Below are positions 46,600-59,193 of a stretch of DNA of 64,000 nucleotides, one piece after another. The position numbers and the translations under genes are program-made. How positions within the stretch are numbered: position 1 is the stretch's first letter; each line of letters opens with the position of its first letter. The notes beneath the pieces were generated by a model. The model saw only the letters and a list, made by a program, of their open reading frames with translations, searched no databases and was not told the DNA's origin. This stretch comes from Atherix ibis. Lineage: Eukaryota > Arthropoda > Insecta > Diptera > Athericidae. Location of the stretch: positions 63,402,951 to 63,466,950 of the forward strand of contig OY282608.1 of assembly GCA_958298945.1 (NCBI GenBank), read 5' to 3'.

Positions 46600-47400
46600 G
46601 TTGGTTTGTTGGTTTTTTTGTTTGTTGGTTTGTTGGCTTGTTGTCTTGTTGGCTTGTTGGTTTGTTGGCTTGTTGGTTTGTTAGTTTGTTGGCTTTTTGG
46701 TTACTTGGTTTGTTGGTTTGTTGGTTTGTTGGTTTTTTGGTTTGTTGGTTTGTTGGCGTGTTGGTTTGTTGGTTTGTTGGTTTGTTGGCTTGTTGGTTTG
46801 TTGGTTTGTTGGCTTGTTGGTTTGTTGGTTTGTTGGCTTGTTGGCTTGTTGCTTTGTTAGTTTGTTGGTTTGTTGGCTTGTTGGCTTGTTGGTTTGTTAG
46901 TTTGTTGGCATTTTGGTTACTTAGTTTGTTGGTTTGTTGGTTTGTTGGCTTGTTGGTTTGTTGGCTTTTTTGTTTGTTGGTTTGTTGGTTTGTTGGCTTG
47001 TTGGCTTGTTGGTTTGTTGGTTTGTTGGTTTGTTGGTTTGTTGGTTTGTTGGTTTTTTGGTTTGTTGGTTTATTTGTTTGTTGGTTTGTTGGCTTGTTGG
47101 TTTGTTGGTTTGTTGGCTTGTTGGTTTGTTGGTTTGTTGGCTTGTTGGTTTGTTGGTTTGTTGGTTTTTTGGTTTGTTGGTTTGTTGGTTTGTTGGTTTG
47201 TTGGTTTGTTGGTTTAATGGTTTATTTGTTTGTTGGTTTGTTGGCTTGTTGGTTTGTTGGTTTGTTGGTTTGTTGGCTTGTTGGTTTGTTGGTTTGTTGG
47301 CTTGTTGGCATGTTGCTTTGTTGGTTTCTTGGTTTGTGGGCTTGTTGGCTTGTTAGTTTGTTAGTTTATTGGCTTTTTGGTTACTTGGTTTGTTGGTTTG
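46600..47400. repeat. A/B-like module embedded in domain C
   Basis: This stretch has a run of seven T near 46612, a TTGTTGTCTTG site near 46639, GGTTACTTGG at 46699 followed by GGTTTTTTGG and GGCGTGTTGG near 46756, and GGTTACTTAG near 46914. That order matches domains A and B (for example 8184-8520 and 33260-33610) and not its domain C surroundings. It is probably an isolated older or transferred module. Confidence 0.72.
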
Positions 47401-49519
47401 TTGGTTTGTTGGCTTGTTGGTTTGTTGGTTTGTTGGTTTGTTGGCCTGTTGGTTTGTTGGTTTGTTGGCTTGTTGGCTTGTTGGTTTGTTGGTTTGTTAT
47501 CTTGTTGGCTTGTTGGTTTATTGGTTTGTTGGTTTGTTGGTTTGTTGGCTTGTTGGCTTGTTGGTTTGTTGGTTTGTTGGTTTGTTGGTTTATTTGTTTG
47601 TTGGTTTGTTGGCTTGTTGGTTTGTTGGTTTGTTGGGATGTTGGTTTGTTGGCTTGTTGGCTTGTTGTTTTGTTGGTTTGTTGGTTTGTTGGCTTATTGG
47701 CTTGTTGGTTTGTTAGTTTGTTGGCTTTCTGGTTACTTGGTTTGTTGGTTTGTTGGCTTGTTGGTTTGTTGGCTTGTTGGTTTTTTGGTTTGTTGGTTTG
47801 TTGGCTTGTTGGCTTGTTGGTTTGTTGGTATGTTGGTTTGTTGGCTTGTGTGTTTGTTGGTTTGTTGGATTGTTGGTTTGTTGGTTTGTTGGTTTGTTGG
47901 CTTGTTGGTTTGTTGGCTTGTTGGCTTGTTGCTTTGTTGGTTTGTTGGTTTGTTGGTTTGTTGGTTTGTTGGTTTGTTGGTTTGTTGGTTTGTTCGTTTA
48001 TTCGTTTGTTAGTTAATTGGTTTGTTGGTTTGTTGGCTTGTTGGTTTGTTGGTTTGTTGGTTTATTTGTTTGTTGGTTTGTTGGTTTGTTGGTTTGTTGG
48101 TTTATTTGTTTGTTGGTTTGTTGGTTTGTTGGCTTGTTGGTTTGTTGGCTTGTTGGCTTGTTGGTTTGTTAGTTTGTTGGTTTGTTGGTTTGTTGGTTTG
48201 TTGGCTTGTTGGTTTGTTGGTTTGTTGGTTTGTTGGTTTGTTGGTTTGTTGGTTTGTTGGCTTGGTGGTTTGTTGATTTGTTGGTTTGTTGGCTTGTTGG
48301 CTTGTTGGTTTGTTGGTTTGTTGGTTTATTTTTTTGTTGGTTTGTTGGCTTGTTGGTTTGTTGGTTTGTTGGTTTGTTGGCTTGTTGGTTTGTTGGTTTG
48401 TTGGTTTTTTGGTTTGTTGGTTTGTTGCTGTGTTGGCTTGTTAGCTTGTTGGTTTGTTGGTTTGTTGGCTTGTTGGTTTGTTGGTTTGTTGGCTTGTTGG
48501 CTTGTTGCTTTGTTGGTTTGTTAGTTTGTTGGCTTGTTGGCTTGTTGGCTTGTTGGTTTGTTAGTTTGTTGGCTTTTTAGTTACTTGGTTTGTTGGTTTG
48601 TTGGCTTGTTGGTTTGTTGGTTTGTTGGATTGTTGGTTTGTTGGTTTGTTAGCTTGTTGGCTTGTTGGTTTGTTGGTTTGTTGGTTTGTTGGTTTGTTGG
48701 TTTGTTGGTTTTTTGGTTTGTTGGTTTGTTGGTTTGTTGGCTTGTTGGTTTGTTGGTTTGCTGGCTTGTTGGCTTCTTGGTTACTTAGTTTGTTGGTTTG
48801 TTGGTTTGTTGGTTTGTTGGCTTGTTGGTTTGTTGGCTTGTTGCTTTGTAGGTTTGTTGGTTTGTTGGCTTGTTGGTTTGTTGCTTGTTGGTTTGTTGGT
48901 TTGTTGGCTTGTTGGTTACTTAGTTTGTTGGCTTGTTGGCTTGTTGGTTTGTTGGTTTGTTGGTTTGTTCGCTTGTTGGTTTGTTGGTTTGTTGGTTTGT
49001 TGACTTGTTAACTTGTTGGTTTGTTGGTTTGTTGGTTTGTTGGTTTGTTGGTTTGTCGGTTTGTTGGTTTGTTGGCTTGTTGGTTTGTTGGTTTGTTGGT
49101 TTGTTGGCTTGTTGGCTTCTTGGTTTGTTGGTTTGTTGGTTTATTTGTTTGTTGGTTTGTTGGCTTGTTGGTTTGTTGGTTTGTTGGCTTGTTGGCTTGT
49201 TGGTTTGTTGGTTTTTGGCTTGTTGGCTTGTTGGTTTGTTGGTTTGTTGGCTTGTTGGCTTGTTGGCTTGTTGGTTTGTTGGTTTGTTGGTTTGTTGGCT
49301 TGTTGGTTTGTTGGTTTGTTGGCTTCTTGGTTTGTTGGTTTGTTGGCTTGTTGGCTTGTTGGTTTGTTGGTTTGTTAGCTTGTTGGTTTGTTGGCTTGCT
49401 GGTTTCTTGGTTTGTTGCTTTGTTGGCTTGTTGGCTTGTTAGTTTGTTGGTTTGCTGGTTTGTTGGTTTGTTGGTTTGTTGGTTTGTTCGTTTGTTGGTT
49501 TGTTGGTTAATTGGTTTGT

Positions 49520-52500
49520 TGGTTAGTTGGTTTGTTGGTTTGTTGGTTTGTTGGTTTATTTGTTTGTTGGTTTGTTGGTTTGTTGGTTTGTTGGTTTGTT
49601 GGTTTATTTGTTTGTTGGTTTGTTGGTTTGTTGGTTTGTTGGCTTGTTGGCTTGTTGGTTTGTTGGCTTGTTGGCTGGTTGGTTTGTTGGTTTTTTGGTT
49701 TGTTGGTTTGTTGGTTTTCTGGTTTGTTGGTTTATTTGTTTGTTGGGTTGTTGGGTTGTTGGTTTGTTGGTTTGTTGGTTTGTTGGTTTGTTGGCTTGTT
49801 GGTTTGTTGGTTTTTTGGTTTGTTGGCTTGTTGGCTTGTTGGCTTGTTGGTTTGTTGGTTTGTTGGTTTATTTGTTTGTTGGTTTGTTGGCTTGTTGGTT
49901 TGTTGGTTTGTTGGTTTGTTGGATTGTTGGTTTGTTGGTTTGTTGGTTTTTTGGTTTGTTGGTTTGTTGGTTTGTTAGCTTGTTGGCTTGTTGGTTTGTT
50001 GGTTTGTTGGTTTGTTGGCTTGTTGGTTTGTTGGTTTGTTGGCTTGTTGGCTTGTTGATTTGTTGGTTTGTTGGTTTGTTGGCTTGTTGGCTTGTTGATT
50101 TGTTGGTTTGTTGGTTTGTTGGCTTGTTGGCTTGTTGGTTTGTTAGTTTGTTGGCTTTTTGGTTACTTGGTTTGTTGGTTTGTTGGTTTGTTGGTTTGTT
50201 GGCTTGTTGGTTTATTGGCTTGTTGGTTTGTTGGTTTGTTGGTTTGTTGGTTTGTTGACTTGTTGGCTTGTTGGTTTGTTGGTTTGTTGGTTTGTTGGTT
50301 TGTTGGTTTATTGGTTTGTTGATTTCTTGGTTTGTTGGTTTGTTGGTTTGTTGGTTTGTTGGTTTGTTGGTTTGTTGGTTTGTTGGCTTGTTGGTTATTT
50401 AGTTTGTTGGTTTGTTGGTTTGTTGGCTTGTTGGTTTGTTGGCTTGTTGCTGTGTTGGTTTGTTGGTTTGTTGGCTTGTTGGTTTGTTGGCTTGTTGGCT
50501 TGTTGGTTTGTTGGCTTGTTGGTTTGTTGGTTTGTTGGTTTGTTGGTTTGTTGGTTTGTTGGCTTGTTGGTTTGTTGGTTTGTTGGCTTGTTGGCTTGTT
50601 ATTTTGTTGGTTTGTTGGTTTGTTGGTTTGTGGGCTTGTTGGTTTGTTGGTTTGTTGGCTTGTTGGTTTGTTGGTTTATTGGTTTGTTGGCTTGTTGGCT
50701 TGTTGGTTTAGTGGTTTGTTGGCTTGTTGGTTTATTGGCTTGTTGGTTTGTTGGTTTGTTGGTTTGTTGGTTTGTTGGCTTGTTGGTTTTTTGGTTTTTT
50801 GGTTTGTTGGCTTGTTGGTTACTTAGTTTGTTGGTTTGTTGGCATGTTGGTTTGTTGGTTTGTTGGTTTGTTGGCTTGTTGGTTTGTTGGTTTGTTGGCT
50901 TGTTGGCTTGTTGGTTTGTTGGTTTGTTGGTTTGTTGGCTTGTTCGTTTGTTGGTTTGTTGGCTTATTGGCTTATTGATTTGTTGGTTTGTTGGTTTGTT
51001 GGCTTGTTGGTTTGTTGGGTTGTTGGATTGTTGCTTTGTTGGTTTGTTGGCTTGTTGGCTTGTTGGTTTGTTGGTTTGTTGGTTTGTTGGTTTATTTGTT
51101 TGTTGGTTTGTTGGCTTGTTGGTTTGCTGGTTTGTTGGTTTATTGGCTTGTTGGTTTGTTGGCTTGTTGGCTTGTTGCTTTGTTGGTTTGTTGGTTTGTT
51201 GGCTTGTTGGCTTGTTGGTTTGTTAGTTTGTTGGCTTTTTGGTTACTTGGTTTGTTGGTTTGTTGGTTTGTTGGCTTGTTGGTTTGTTGGCTTGTTGGTT
51301 TGTTGGTTTGTTGGTTTGTTGGCTTGTTGGCTTGTTGGTTTGTTGGTTTGTTGGTTTGTTGGTTTGTTCGTTTGTTGGTTTGTTGGTTAATTGGTTTGTT
51401 GGTTTGTTGGTTTCTTGGTTTGTTGGTTTGTTAGTTTGTTGGTTTGTTGGTTTGTTGGTTTATTTGTTTGTTGGTTTGTTGGTTTGTTGGTTTGTTGGTT
51501 TGTTGGTTTGTTGGTTTATTTGTTTGTTGGTTTGTTGGCTTGCTGGTTTGTTGGTTTGTTGGTTTGTTGGCTTGTTGGTTTGTTGGTTTGTTGGCTTGTT
51601 GGCTTGTTGGTTTGTTGGTTTGTTGGTTTGTTGGTTTGTTGGTTTGTTCGTTTGTTGGTTTTTTGGTTTGTTGGTTTGTTGGTTTGTTGGCTTGTTGGTT
51701 TGTTGGTTTGTTGGCTTGTTGGTTTGTTGGCTTGTTGGCTTGTTGGTTTGTTGGTTTGTTGGCTTGTTGGTTACTTAGTTTGTTGGTTTGTTGGTTTGTT
51801 GGTTTGTTGGTTTGTTGGCTTGCTGGCTTGTTGGTTTGTTGGCTTGTTGGCTTGTTGCTTTGTTGGTTTGTTGGTTTGTTGGTTTGTTGGCTTGTTGGCT
51901 TGTTGGTTTGTTGGTTTGTTGGTTTGTTGGTTTGTTGGCTTGTTGGTTTGTTGGTTTTTTGGTTTGTTGGTTTGTTAGTTTTTTGGTTTGTTGGTTTGTT
52001 GGTTTGTTGGTTTGTTGGTTTGTTGGTTTGTTGGTTTGTTGGCTTGTTGGTTTGTTGGTTTGTTGGTTTGTTGGCTTGTTGGTTTGTTGATTTGTTGGCT
52101 TGTTGGCTTGTTGGTTTGTTGGTTTGTTGGTTTGTTGGCTTGTTGGCTTGTTGGTTTATTGGTTTGTTGGCTTGTTGGTTTGTTGGCTTGTTGGTTTGTT
52201 GGTTTGTTGGTTTGTTGGCTTGTTGGCTTGTTGGTTTGTTGGTTTGTTGGTTTGTTGGTTTGTTGGCTTGTTGGCTTGTTGGTTACTTAGTTTGTTGGTT
52301 TGTTGGCATGTTGGTTTTTTGGTGTGTTGGTTTGTTGGCTTGTTGGTTACTTAGTCTGTTGGTTTGTTGGCATGTTGGTTTGTTGGTTTGTTGGTTTGTT
52401 GGTTTGTTGGCTTGTTGGTTTGGTGGTTTGTTGGTTTGTTGGTTTGTTGGCTTGTTCGTTTTTTGGTTTGTTGGCTTGTTGGCTAATTGGTTTGTTGGTT

Positions 52501-53648
52501 TGTTGGCTTGTTGGTTTGTTGGGTTGTTGGTTTGTTGGTTTGTTGGTTTGTTGGTTTGTTGGTTTGTTTGCTTGTTGGCTTGTTGGTTTGTTGGTTTGTT
52601 GGTTTGTTGGTTTATTTGTTTGTTGGTTTGTTGGCTTGTTGGTTTGTTGGTTTGTTGGTTTATTGGCTTGTTGGTTTGTTGGCTTGTCGGCTTGTTGCTT
52701 TGTTGGTTTGTTGGTTTATTGGCTTGTTGGCTTGTTGGTTTGTTAGTTTGTTGGCTTTTTGGTTACTTGGTTTGTTGGTTTGTTGGTTTGTTGGCTTGTT
52801 GGTTTGTTGGCTTGTTGGTTTGTTGGTTTGTTGGTTTGTTGGCATGTTGGCTTGTTGGTTTGTTGGTTTGTTGGTTTGTTGGTTTGTTGGTTTGTTGGTT
52901 TGTTGGCATGTTGGCTTGTTGGTTTGTTGGTTTGTTGGTTTGTTGGTTTGTTGGTTTGTTGGTTTGTTGGTTTGTTGGTTTGTTGGTTTGTTGGTTTATT
53001 TGTTTATTTGTTTGTTGGTTTGTTGGTTTGTTGTTTTGTTGGTTTGTTGGTTTGTTGGTTTATTTGTTTGTTGGTTTGTTGGCTTGTTGGTTTGTTGGTT
53101 TGTTGGTTTGTTGGCTTGTTGGTTTGTTGGTTTGTTGGTTTGTTGGCTTGTTGGCTTGTTGGCTTGTTGGTTTGTTGGTTTGTTGGTTTGTTGGTTTGAT
53201 GGTTTGTTGGTTTTTTGGTTTGTTGGTTTGTTGGTTTGTTGGCTTGTTGGTTTGTTGGTTTGTTGGTTTGTTGGCTTGTTGGCTTGTTGGTTTGTTGGTT
53301 TGTTGGCTTGTTGGTTACTTAGTCTGTTGGTTTGTTGGTTTGTTGGTTTGTTGGCTTGTTGGCTTGTTGGTTTGTTGGCTTGTTGGCTTGTTGCTTTGTT
53401 GGTTTGTTGGCTTGTTGGTTTGTTGGTTTGTTGGTTTGTTGGCTTGTTGGCTTGTTGGTTTGTTGGTTTGTTGGTTTGTTGGTTTGTTGGCTTGTTGGCT
53501 TGTTGGTTACTTAGTTTGTTGGTTTGTTGGCATGTTGGTTTTTTGGTGTGTTGGTTTGTTGGCTTCTTGGTTACTTAGTCTGTTGGTTTGTTGGCATGTT
53601 GGTTTGTTGGTTTGTTGGTTTGTTGGTTTGTTGGCTTGTTGGTTTGGT
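49520..53648. repeat. 4.1-kb tandem duplication, unit 1 (516 octamers)
   Basis: Landmarks recur at an offset of exactly 4,128 bp: 49527 at 53655, 50159 at 54287, 51239 at 55367. After about 52,400 the offset becomes 4,080 (52487 at 56567, 52759 at 56839). This unit contains TTATTTAG near 50396, TTAATTGG near 51387 and CTAATTGG near 52483. Confidence 0.87.
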
Positions 53649-56600
53649 GGTTAGTTGGTTTGTTGGTTTGTTGGTTTGTTGGTTTATTTGTTTGTTGGTT
53701 TGTTGGTTTGTTGGTTTGTTGGTTTGTTGGTTTATTTGTTTGTTGGTTTGTTGGTTTGTTGGTTTGTTGGCTTGTTGGCTTGTTGGTTTGTTGGCTTGTT
53801 GGCTGGTTGGTTTGTTGGTTTTTTGGTTTGTTGGTTTGTTGGTTTTCTGGTTTGTTGGTTTATTTGTTTGTTGGGTTGTTGGGTTGTTGGTTTGTTGGTT
53901 TGTTGGTTTGTTGGTTTGTTGGCTTGTTGGTTTGTTGGTTTTTTGGTTTGTTGGCTTGTTGGCTTGTTGGCTTGTTGGTTTGTTGGTTTGTTGGTTTATT
54001 TGTTTGTTGGTTTGTTGGCTTGTTGGTTTGTTGGTTTGTTGGTTTGTTGGATTGTTGGTTTGTTGGTTTGTTGGTTTTTTGGTTTGTTGGTTTGTTGGTT
54101 TGTTAGCTTGTTGGCTTGTTGGTTTGTTGGTTTGTTGGTTTGTTGGCTTGTTGGTTTGTTGGTTTGTTGGCTTGTTGGCTTGTTGATTTGTTGGTTTGTT
54201 GATTTGTTGGCTTGTTGGCTTGTTGATTTGTTGGTTTGTTGGTTTGTTGGCTTGTTGGCTTGTTGGTTTGTTAGTTTGTTGGCTTTTTGGTTACTTGGTT
54301 TGTTGGTTTGTTGGTTTGTTGGTTTGTTGGCTTGTTGGTTTATTGGCTTGTTGGTTTGTTGGTTTGTTGGTTTGTTGGTTTGTTGACTTGTTGGCTTGTT
54401 GGTTTGTTGGTTTGTTGGTTTGTTGGTTTGTTGGTTTATTGGTTGGTTGATTTCTTGGTTTGTTGGTTTGTTGGTTTGTTGGTTTGTTGGTTTGTTGGTT
54501 TGTTGGTTTGTTGGCTTGTTGGTTATTTAGTTTGTTGGTTTGTTGGTTTGTTGGCTTGTTGGTTTGTTGGCTTGTTGCTGTGTTGGTTTGTTGGTTTGTT
54601 GGCTTGTTGGTTTGTTGGCTTGTTGGCTTGTTGGTTTGTTGGCTTGTTGGTTTGTTGGTTTGTTGGTTTGTTGGTTTGTTGGTTTGTTGGCTTGTTGGTT
54701 TGTTGGTTTGTTGGCTTGTTGGCTTGTTATTTTGTTGGTTTGTTGGTTTGTTGGTTTGTGGGCTTGTTGGTTTGTTGGTTTGTTGGCTTGTTGGTTTGTT
54801 GGTTTATTGGTTTGTTGGCTTGTTGGCTTGTTGGTTTATTGGTTTGTTGGCTTGTTGGTTTATTGGCTTGTTGGTTTGTTGGTTTGTTGGTTTGTTGGTT
54901 TGTTGGCTTGTTGGTTTTTTGGTTTTTTGGTTTGTTGGCTTGTTGGTTACTTAGTTTGTTGGTTTGTTGGCATGTTGGTTTGTTGGTTTGTTGGTTTGTT
55001 GGCTTGTTGGTTTGTTGGTTTGTTGGCTTGTTGGCTTGTTGGTTTGTTGGTTTGTTGGTTTGTTGGCTTGTTCGTTTGTTGGTTTGTTGGCTTATTGGCT
55101 TATTGATTTGTTGGTTTGTTGGTTTGTTGGCTTGTTGGTTTGTTGGGTTGTTGGATTGTTGCTTTGTTGGTTTGTTGGCTTGTTGGCTTGTTGGTTTGTT
55201 GGTTTGTTGGTTTGTTGGTTTATTTGTTTGTTGGTTTGTTGGCTTGTTGGTTTGCTGGTTTGTTGGTTTATTGGCTTGTTGGTTTGTTGGCTTGTTGGCT
55301 TGTTGCTTTGTTGGTTTGTTGGTTTGTTGGCTTGTTGGCTTGTTGGTTTGTTAGTTTGTTGGCTTTTTGGTTACTTGGTTTGTTGGTTTGTTGGTTTGTT
55401 GGCTTGTTGGTTTGTTGGCTTGTTGGTTTGTTGGTTTGTTGGTTTGTTGGCTTGTTGGCTTGTTGGTTTGTTGGTTTGTTGGTTTGTTGGTTTGTTCGTT
55501 TGTTGGTTTGTTGGTTAATTGGTTTGTTGGTTTGTTGGTTTCTTGGTTTGTTGGTTTGTTAGTTTGTTGGTTTGTTGGTTTGTTGGTTTATTTGTTTGTT
55601 GGTTTGTTGGTTTGTTGGTTTGTTGGTTTGTTGGTTTGTTGGTTTATTTGTTTGTTGGTTTGTTGGCTTGCTGGTTTGTTGGTTTGTTGGTTTGTTGGCT
55701 TGTTGGTTTGTTGGTTTGTTGGCTTGTTGGCTTGTTGGTTTGTTGGTTTGTTGGTTTGTTGGTTTGTTGGTTTGTTGGTTTGTTGGTTTTTTGGTTTGTT
55801 GGTTTGTTGGTTTGTTGGCTTGTTGGTTTGTTGGTTTGTTGGCTTGTTGGTTTGTTGGCTTGTTGGCTTGTTGGTTTGTTGGTTTGTTGGCTTGTTGGTT
55901 ACTTAGTTTGTTGGTTTGTTGGTTTGTTGGTTTGTTGGTTTGTTGGCTTGCTGGCTTGTTGGTTTGTTGGCTTGTTGGCTTGTTGCTTTGTTGGTTTGTT
56001 GGTTTGTTGGTTTGTTGGCTTGTTGGCTTGTTGGTTTGTTGGTTTGTTGGTTTGTTGGTTTGTTGGCTTGTTGGTTTGTTGGTTTTTTGGTTTGTTGGTT
56101 TGTTAGTTTTTTGGTTTGTTGGTTTGTTGGTTTGTTGGTTTGTTGGTTTGTTGGTTTGTTGGCTTGTTGGTTTGTTGGTTTGTTGGTTTGTTGGCTTGTT
56201 GGTTTGTTGATTTGTTGGCTTGTTGGCTTGTTGGTTTGTTGGTTTGTTGGTTTGTTGGCTTGTTGGCTTGTTGGTTTATTGGTTTGTTGGCTTGTTGGTT
56301 TGTTGGCTTGTTGGTTTGTTGGTTTGTTGGTTTGTTGGCTTGTTGGCTTGTTGGTTTGTTGGTTTGTTGGTTTGTTGGTTTGTTGGCTTGTTGGCTTGTT
56401 GGTTACTTAGTTTGTTGGTTTGTTGGCATGTTGGTTTTTTGGTGTGTTGGTTTGTTGGCTTGTTGGTTACTTAGTCTGTTGGTTTGTTGGCATGTTGGTT
56501 TGTTGGTTTGTTGGTTTGTTGGTTTGTTGGCTTGTTCGTTTTTTGGTTTGTTGGCTTGTTGGCTAATTGGTTTGTTGGTTTGTTGGCTTGTTGGTTTGTT

Positions 56601-57487
56601 GGGTTGTTGGTTTGTTGGTTTGTTGGTTTGTTGGTTTGTTGGTTTGTTTGCTTGTTGGCTTGTTGGTTTGTTGGTTTGTTGGTTTGTTGGTTTATTTGTT
56701 TGTTGGTTTGTTGGCTTGTTGGTTTGTTGGTTTGTTGGTTTATTGGCTTGTTGGTTTGTTGGCTTGTCGGCTTGTTGCTTTGTTGGTTTGTTGGTTTATT
56801 GGCTTGTTGGCTTGTTGGTTTGTTAGTTTGTTGGCTTTTTGGTTACTTGGTTTGTTGGTTTGTTGGTTTGTTGGCTTGTTGGTTTGTTGGCTTGTTGGTT
56901 TGTTGGTTTGTTGGTTTGTTGGCATGTTGGCTTGTTGGTTTGTTGGTTTGTTGGTTTGTTGGTTTGTTGGTTTGTTGGTTTGTTGGCATGTTGGCTTGTT
57001 GGTTTGTTGGTTTGTTGGTTTGTTGGTTTGTTGGTTTGTTGGTTTGTTGGTTTGTTGGTTTGTTGGTTTGTTGGTTTATTTGTTTATTTGTTTGTTGGTT
57101 TGTTGGTTTGTTGTTTTGTTGGTTTGTTGGTTTGTTGGTTTATTTGTTTGTTGGTTTGTTGGCTTGTTGGTTTGTTGGTTTGTTGGTTTGTTGGCTTGTT
57201 GGTTTGTTGGTTTGTTGGTTTGTTGGCTTGTTGGCTTGTTGGCTTGTTGGTTTGTTGGTTTGTTGGTTTGTTGGTTTGATGGTTTGTTGGTTTTTTGGTT
57301 TGTTGGTTTGTTGGTTTGTTGGCTTGTTGGTTTGTTGGTTTGTTGGTTTGTTGGCTTGTTGGCTTGTTGATTTGTTGGTTTGTTGGCTTGTTGGTTACTT
57401 AGTCTGTTGGTTTGTTGGTTTGTTGGTTTGTTGGCTTGTTGGCTTGTTGGTTTGTTGGCTTGTTGGCTTGTTGCTTTGTTGGTTTGT
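53649..57487. repeat. 4.1-kb tandem duplication, unit 2 (48-bp deletion)
   Basis: Second copy, which lacks six octamers present in unit 1 at about 52,390-52,440, shortening the offset from 4,128 to 4,080. Scattered substitutions distinguish the copies, for example GTTCGTTTG near 51647 in unit 1 against GTTGGTTTG near 55775 here. The match breaks at about 57,487, where this copy reads GGTTTGTTTGTTTG. Confidence 0.85.
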
Positions 57488-59193
57488 TTGTTTGTTGGTT
57501 TGTTGGTTTGTTGGTTGTGTTGGCTTGTTGGTTTGTTGGTTTTTTGGTTTGTTAGTTTGTTAGTTTTTTGTTTTGTTGGTTTGTTGGTTTGTTGGTTTGT
57601 TGGTTTGTTGGTTTGTTGGCTTGTTGGTTTGTTGGTTTGTTGGTTTGTTGGCTTGTTGGTTTGTTAATTTGTTGGCTTGTTGGCTTGTTGGTTTGTTGGT
57701 TTGTTGGTTTGTTGTCTTGTTGGCTTGTTGGTTTATTGGCTTGTTGGCTTGTTGGTTTGTTGGCTTGTTGGTTTGTTGGTTTGTTGGTTTGTTGGCTTGT
57801 TGGCTTGTTGGTTTGTTGGTTTGTTGGTTTGTTGGTTTGTTGGCTTGTTGGTTACTTAGTTTGTTGGTTTGTTGGCATGTTGGTTTTTTGGTATGTTGGT
57901 TTGTTGGCTTGTTGGTTACTTAGTCTGTTGGTTTGTTGGCATGTTGGTTTGTTGGTTTGTTGGTTTGTTGGCTTGTTGGTTTGGTGGTTTGTTGGTTTGT
58001 TGGTTTGTTGGCTTGTTCGTTTTTTGGTTTGTTGGCTTGTTGGCTAATTGGTTTGTTGGTTTGTTGGTTTGTTGGCTTGTTGGTTTGTTTGGTTGTTGGT
58101 TTGTTGGTTTGTTGGTTTGTTGGTTTGTTGGTTTGTTGGTTTGTTTGCTTGTTGGCTTGTTGGTTTGTTGGTTTGTTGGTTTGTTGGTTTATTTGTTTGT
58201 TGGTTTGTTGGCTTGTTGGTTTGTTGGTTTGTTGGTTTATTGGCTTGTTGGTTTGTTGGCTTGTTGGCTTGTTGCTTTGTTGGTTTGTTGGTTTATTGGC
58301 TTGTCGGCTTGTTGGTTTGTTAGTTTGTTGGCTTTTTGGTTACTTGGTTTGTTGGTTTGTTGGTTTGTTGGCTTGTTGGTTTGTTGGCTTGTTGGTTTGT
58401 TGGTTTGTTGGTTTGTTGGCATGTTGGCTTGTTGGTTTGTTGGTTTGTTGGTTTGTTGGTTTGTTGGTTTGTTGGTTTGTTGGTTTGTTGGTTTATTTGT
58501 TTATTTGTTTGTTGGTTTGTTGGTTTGTTGGTTTGTTGGTTTGTTGGTTTGTTGGTTTATTTGTTTGTTGGTTTGTTGGCTTGTTGGTTTGTTGGTTTGT
58601 TGGTTTGTTGGCTTGTTGGTTTGTTGGTTTGTTGGTTTGTTGGCTTGTTGGCTTGTTGGTTTGTTGGTTTGTTGGTTTGTTGGTTTGATGGTTTGTTGGT
58701 TTTTTGGTTTGTTGGTTTGTTGGTTTGTTGGCTTGTTGGTTTGTTGGTTTGTTGGTTTGTTGGCTTGTTGGCTTGTTGGTTTGTTGGTTTGTTGGCTTGT
58801 TGGTTACTTAGTCTGTTGGTTTGTTGGTTTGTTGGTTTGTTGGCTTGTTGGCTTGTTGGTTTGTTGGCTTGTTGGCTTGTTGCTTTGTTGGTTTGTTTGT
58901 TTGTTTGTTGGCTTGTTGGTTTGTTGGTTTGTTGGTTCGTTGGTTTGTTGGTTTGTTGGTTTGTTGGCTTGTTGGCTTGTTGGTTTGTTGGTTTGTTGGC
59001 TTGTTGGTTTGTTGGTTTGTTGGTTTGTTGGCTTGTTGGCTTGTTGGGATGTTTGTTTGTTGGCTTGTTGGTTTGTTGGCTTGTTGGTTTGTTGGCTTGT
59101 TGGTTTGTTGGTTTGTTGGTTTGTTGGCTTGTTGGCTTGTTGGTTTGTTGGTTTGTTGGCTTGTTGGTTTGTTGGCTTGTTGGTTTGTTGGTT
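57085..59193. repeat. 2,109-bp tandem duplication, unit 1
   Basis: Landmarks recur at exactly 2,109 bp (57380 at 59489, 57568 at 59677, 57869 at 59978, 58336 at 60445, 58821 at 60930). 2,109 is 263 octamers plus five. The five extra bases are visible as a +1 slip in GGTTGTGTTGG near 57513 and a +4 slip in a run of four TTTG near 58892. It overlaps the right end of the 4.1-kb duplication, so it is layered on that older event. Confidence 0.88.

Larger units (their letters stand above)
41461..49519. repeat. Domain C, left part: irregular octamer array
   Basis: No boundary landmark of domains A and B is present. Diagnostic variants are instead TTGGCATGTTGG (near 42877, 43628 and 43980), TTAATTGG (near 44661, 44965, 48013 and 49508), GGTTTACTTG and CTAGTTGG. 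Several small local duplications are present, with 192-, 352- and 304-bp offsets. Register slips of -1 occur near 44300 and 49212 (GGTTTTTGGCTTG). This is the least regular part of the window and is not obviously organised into a single HOR. Confidence 0.8.

Noticed and set aside
46254..48524. Apparent multi-pass membrane protein (continuous hydrophobic translation)
   Set aside because: Hydrophobicity follows from T- and G-rich codons. There are no charged loops, no variation between helices, and the neighbouring frames give the same peptide. It crosses satellite module boundaries without any change.
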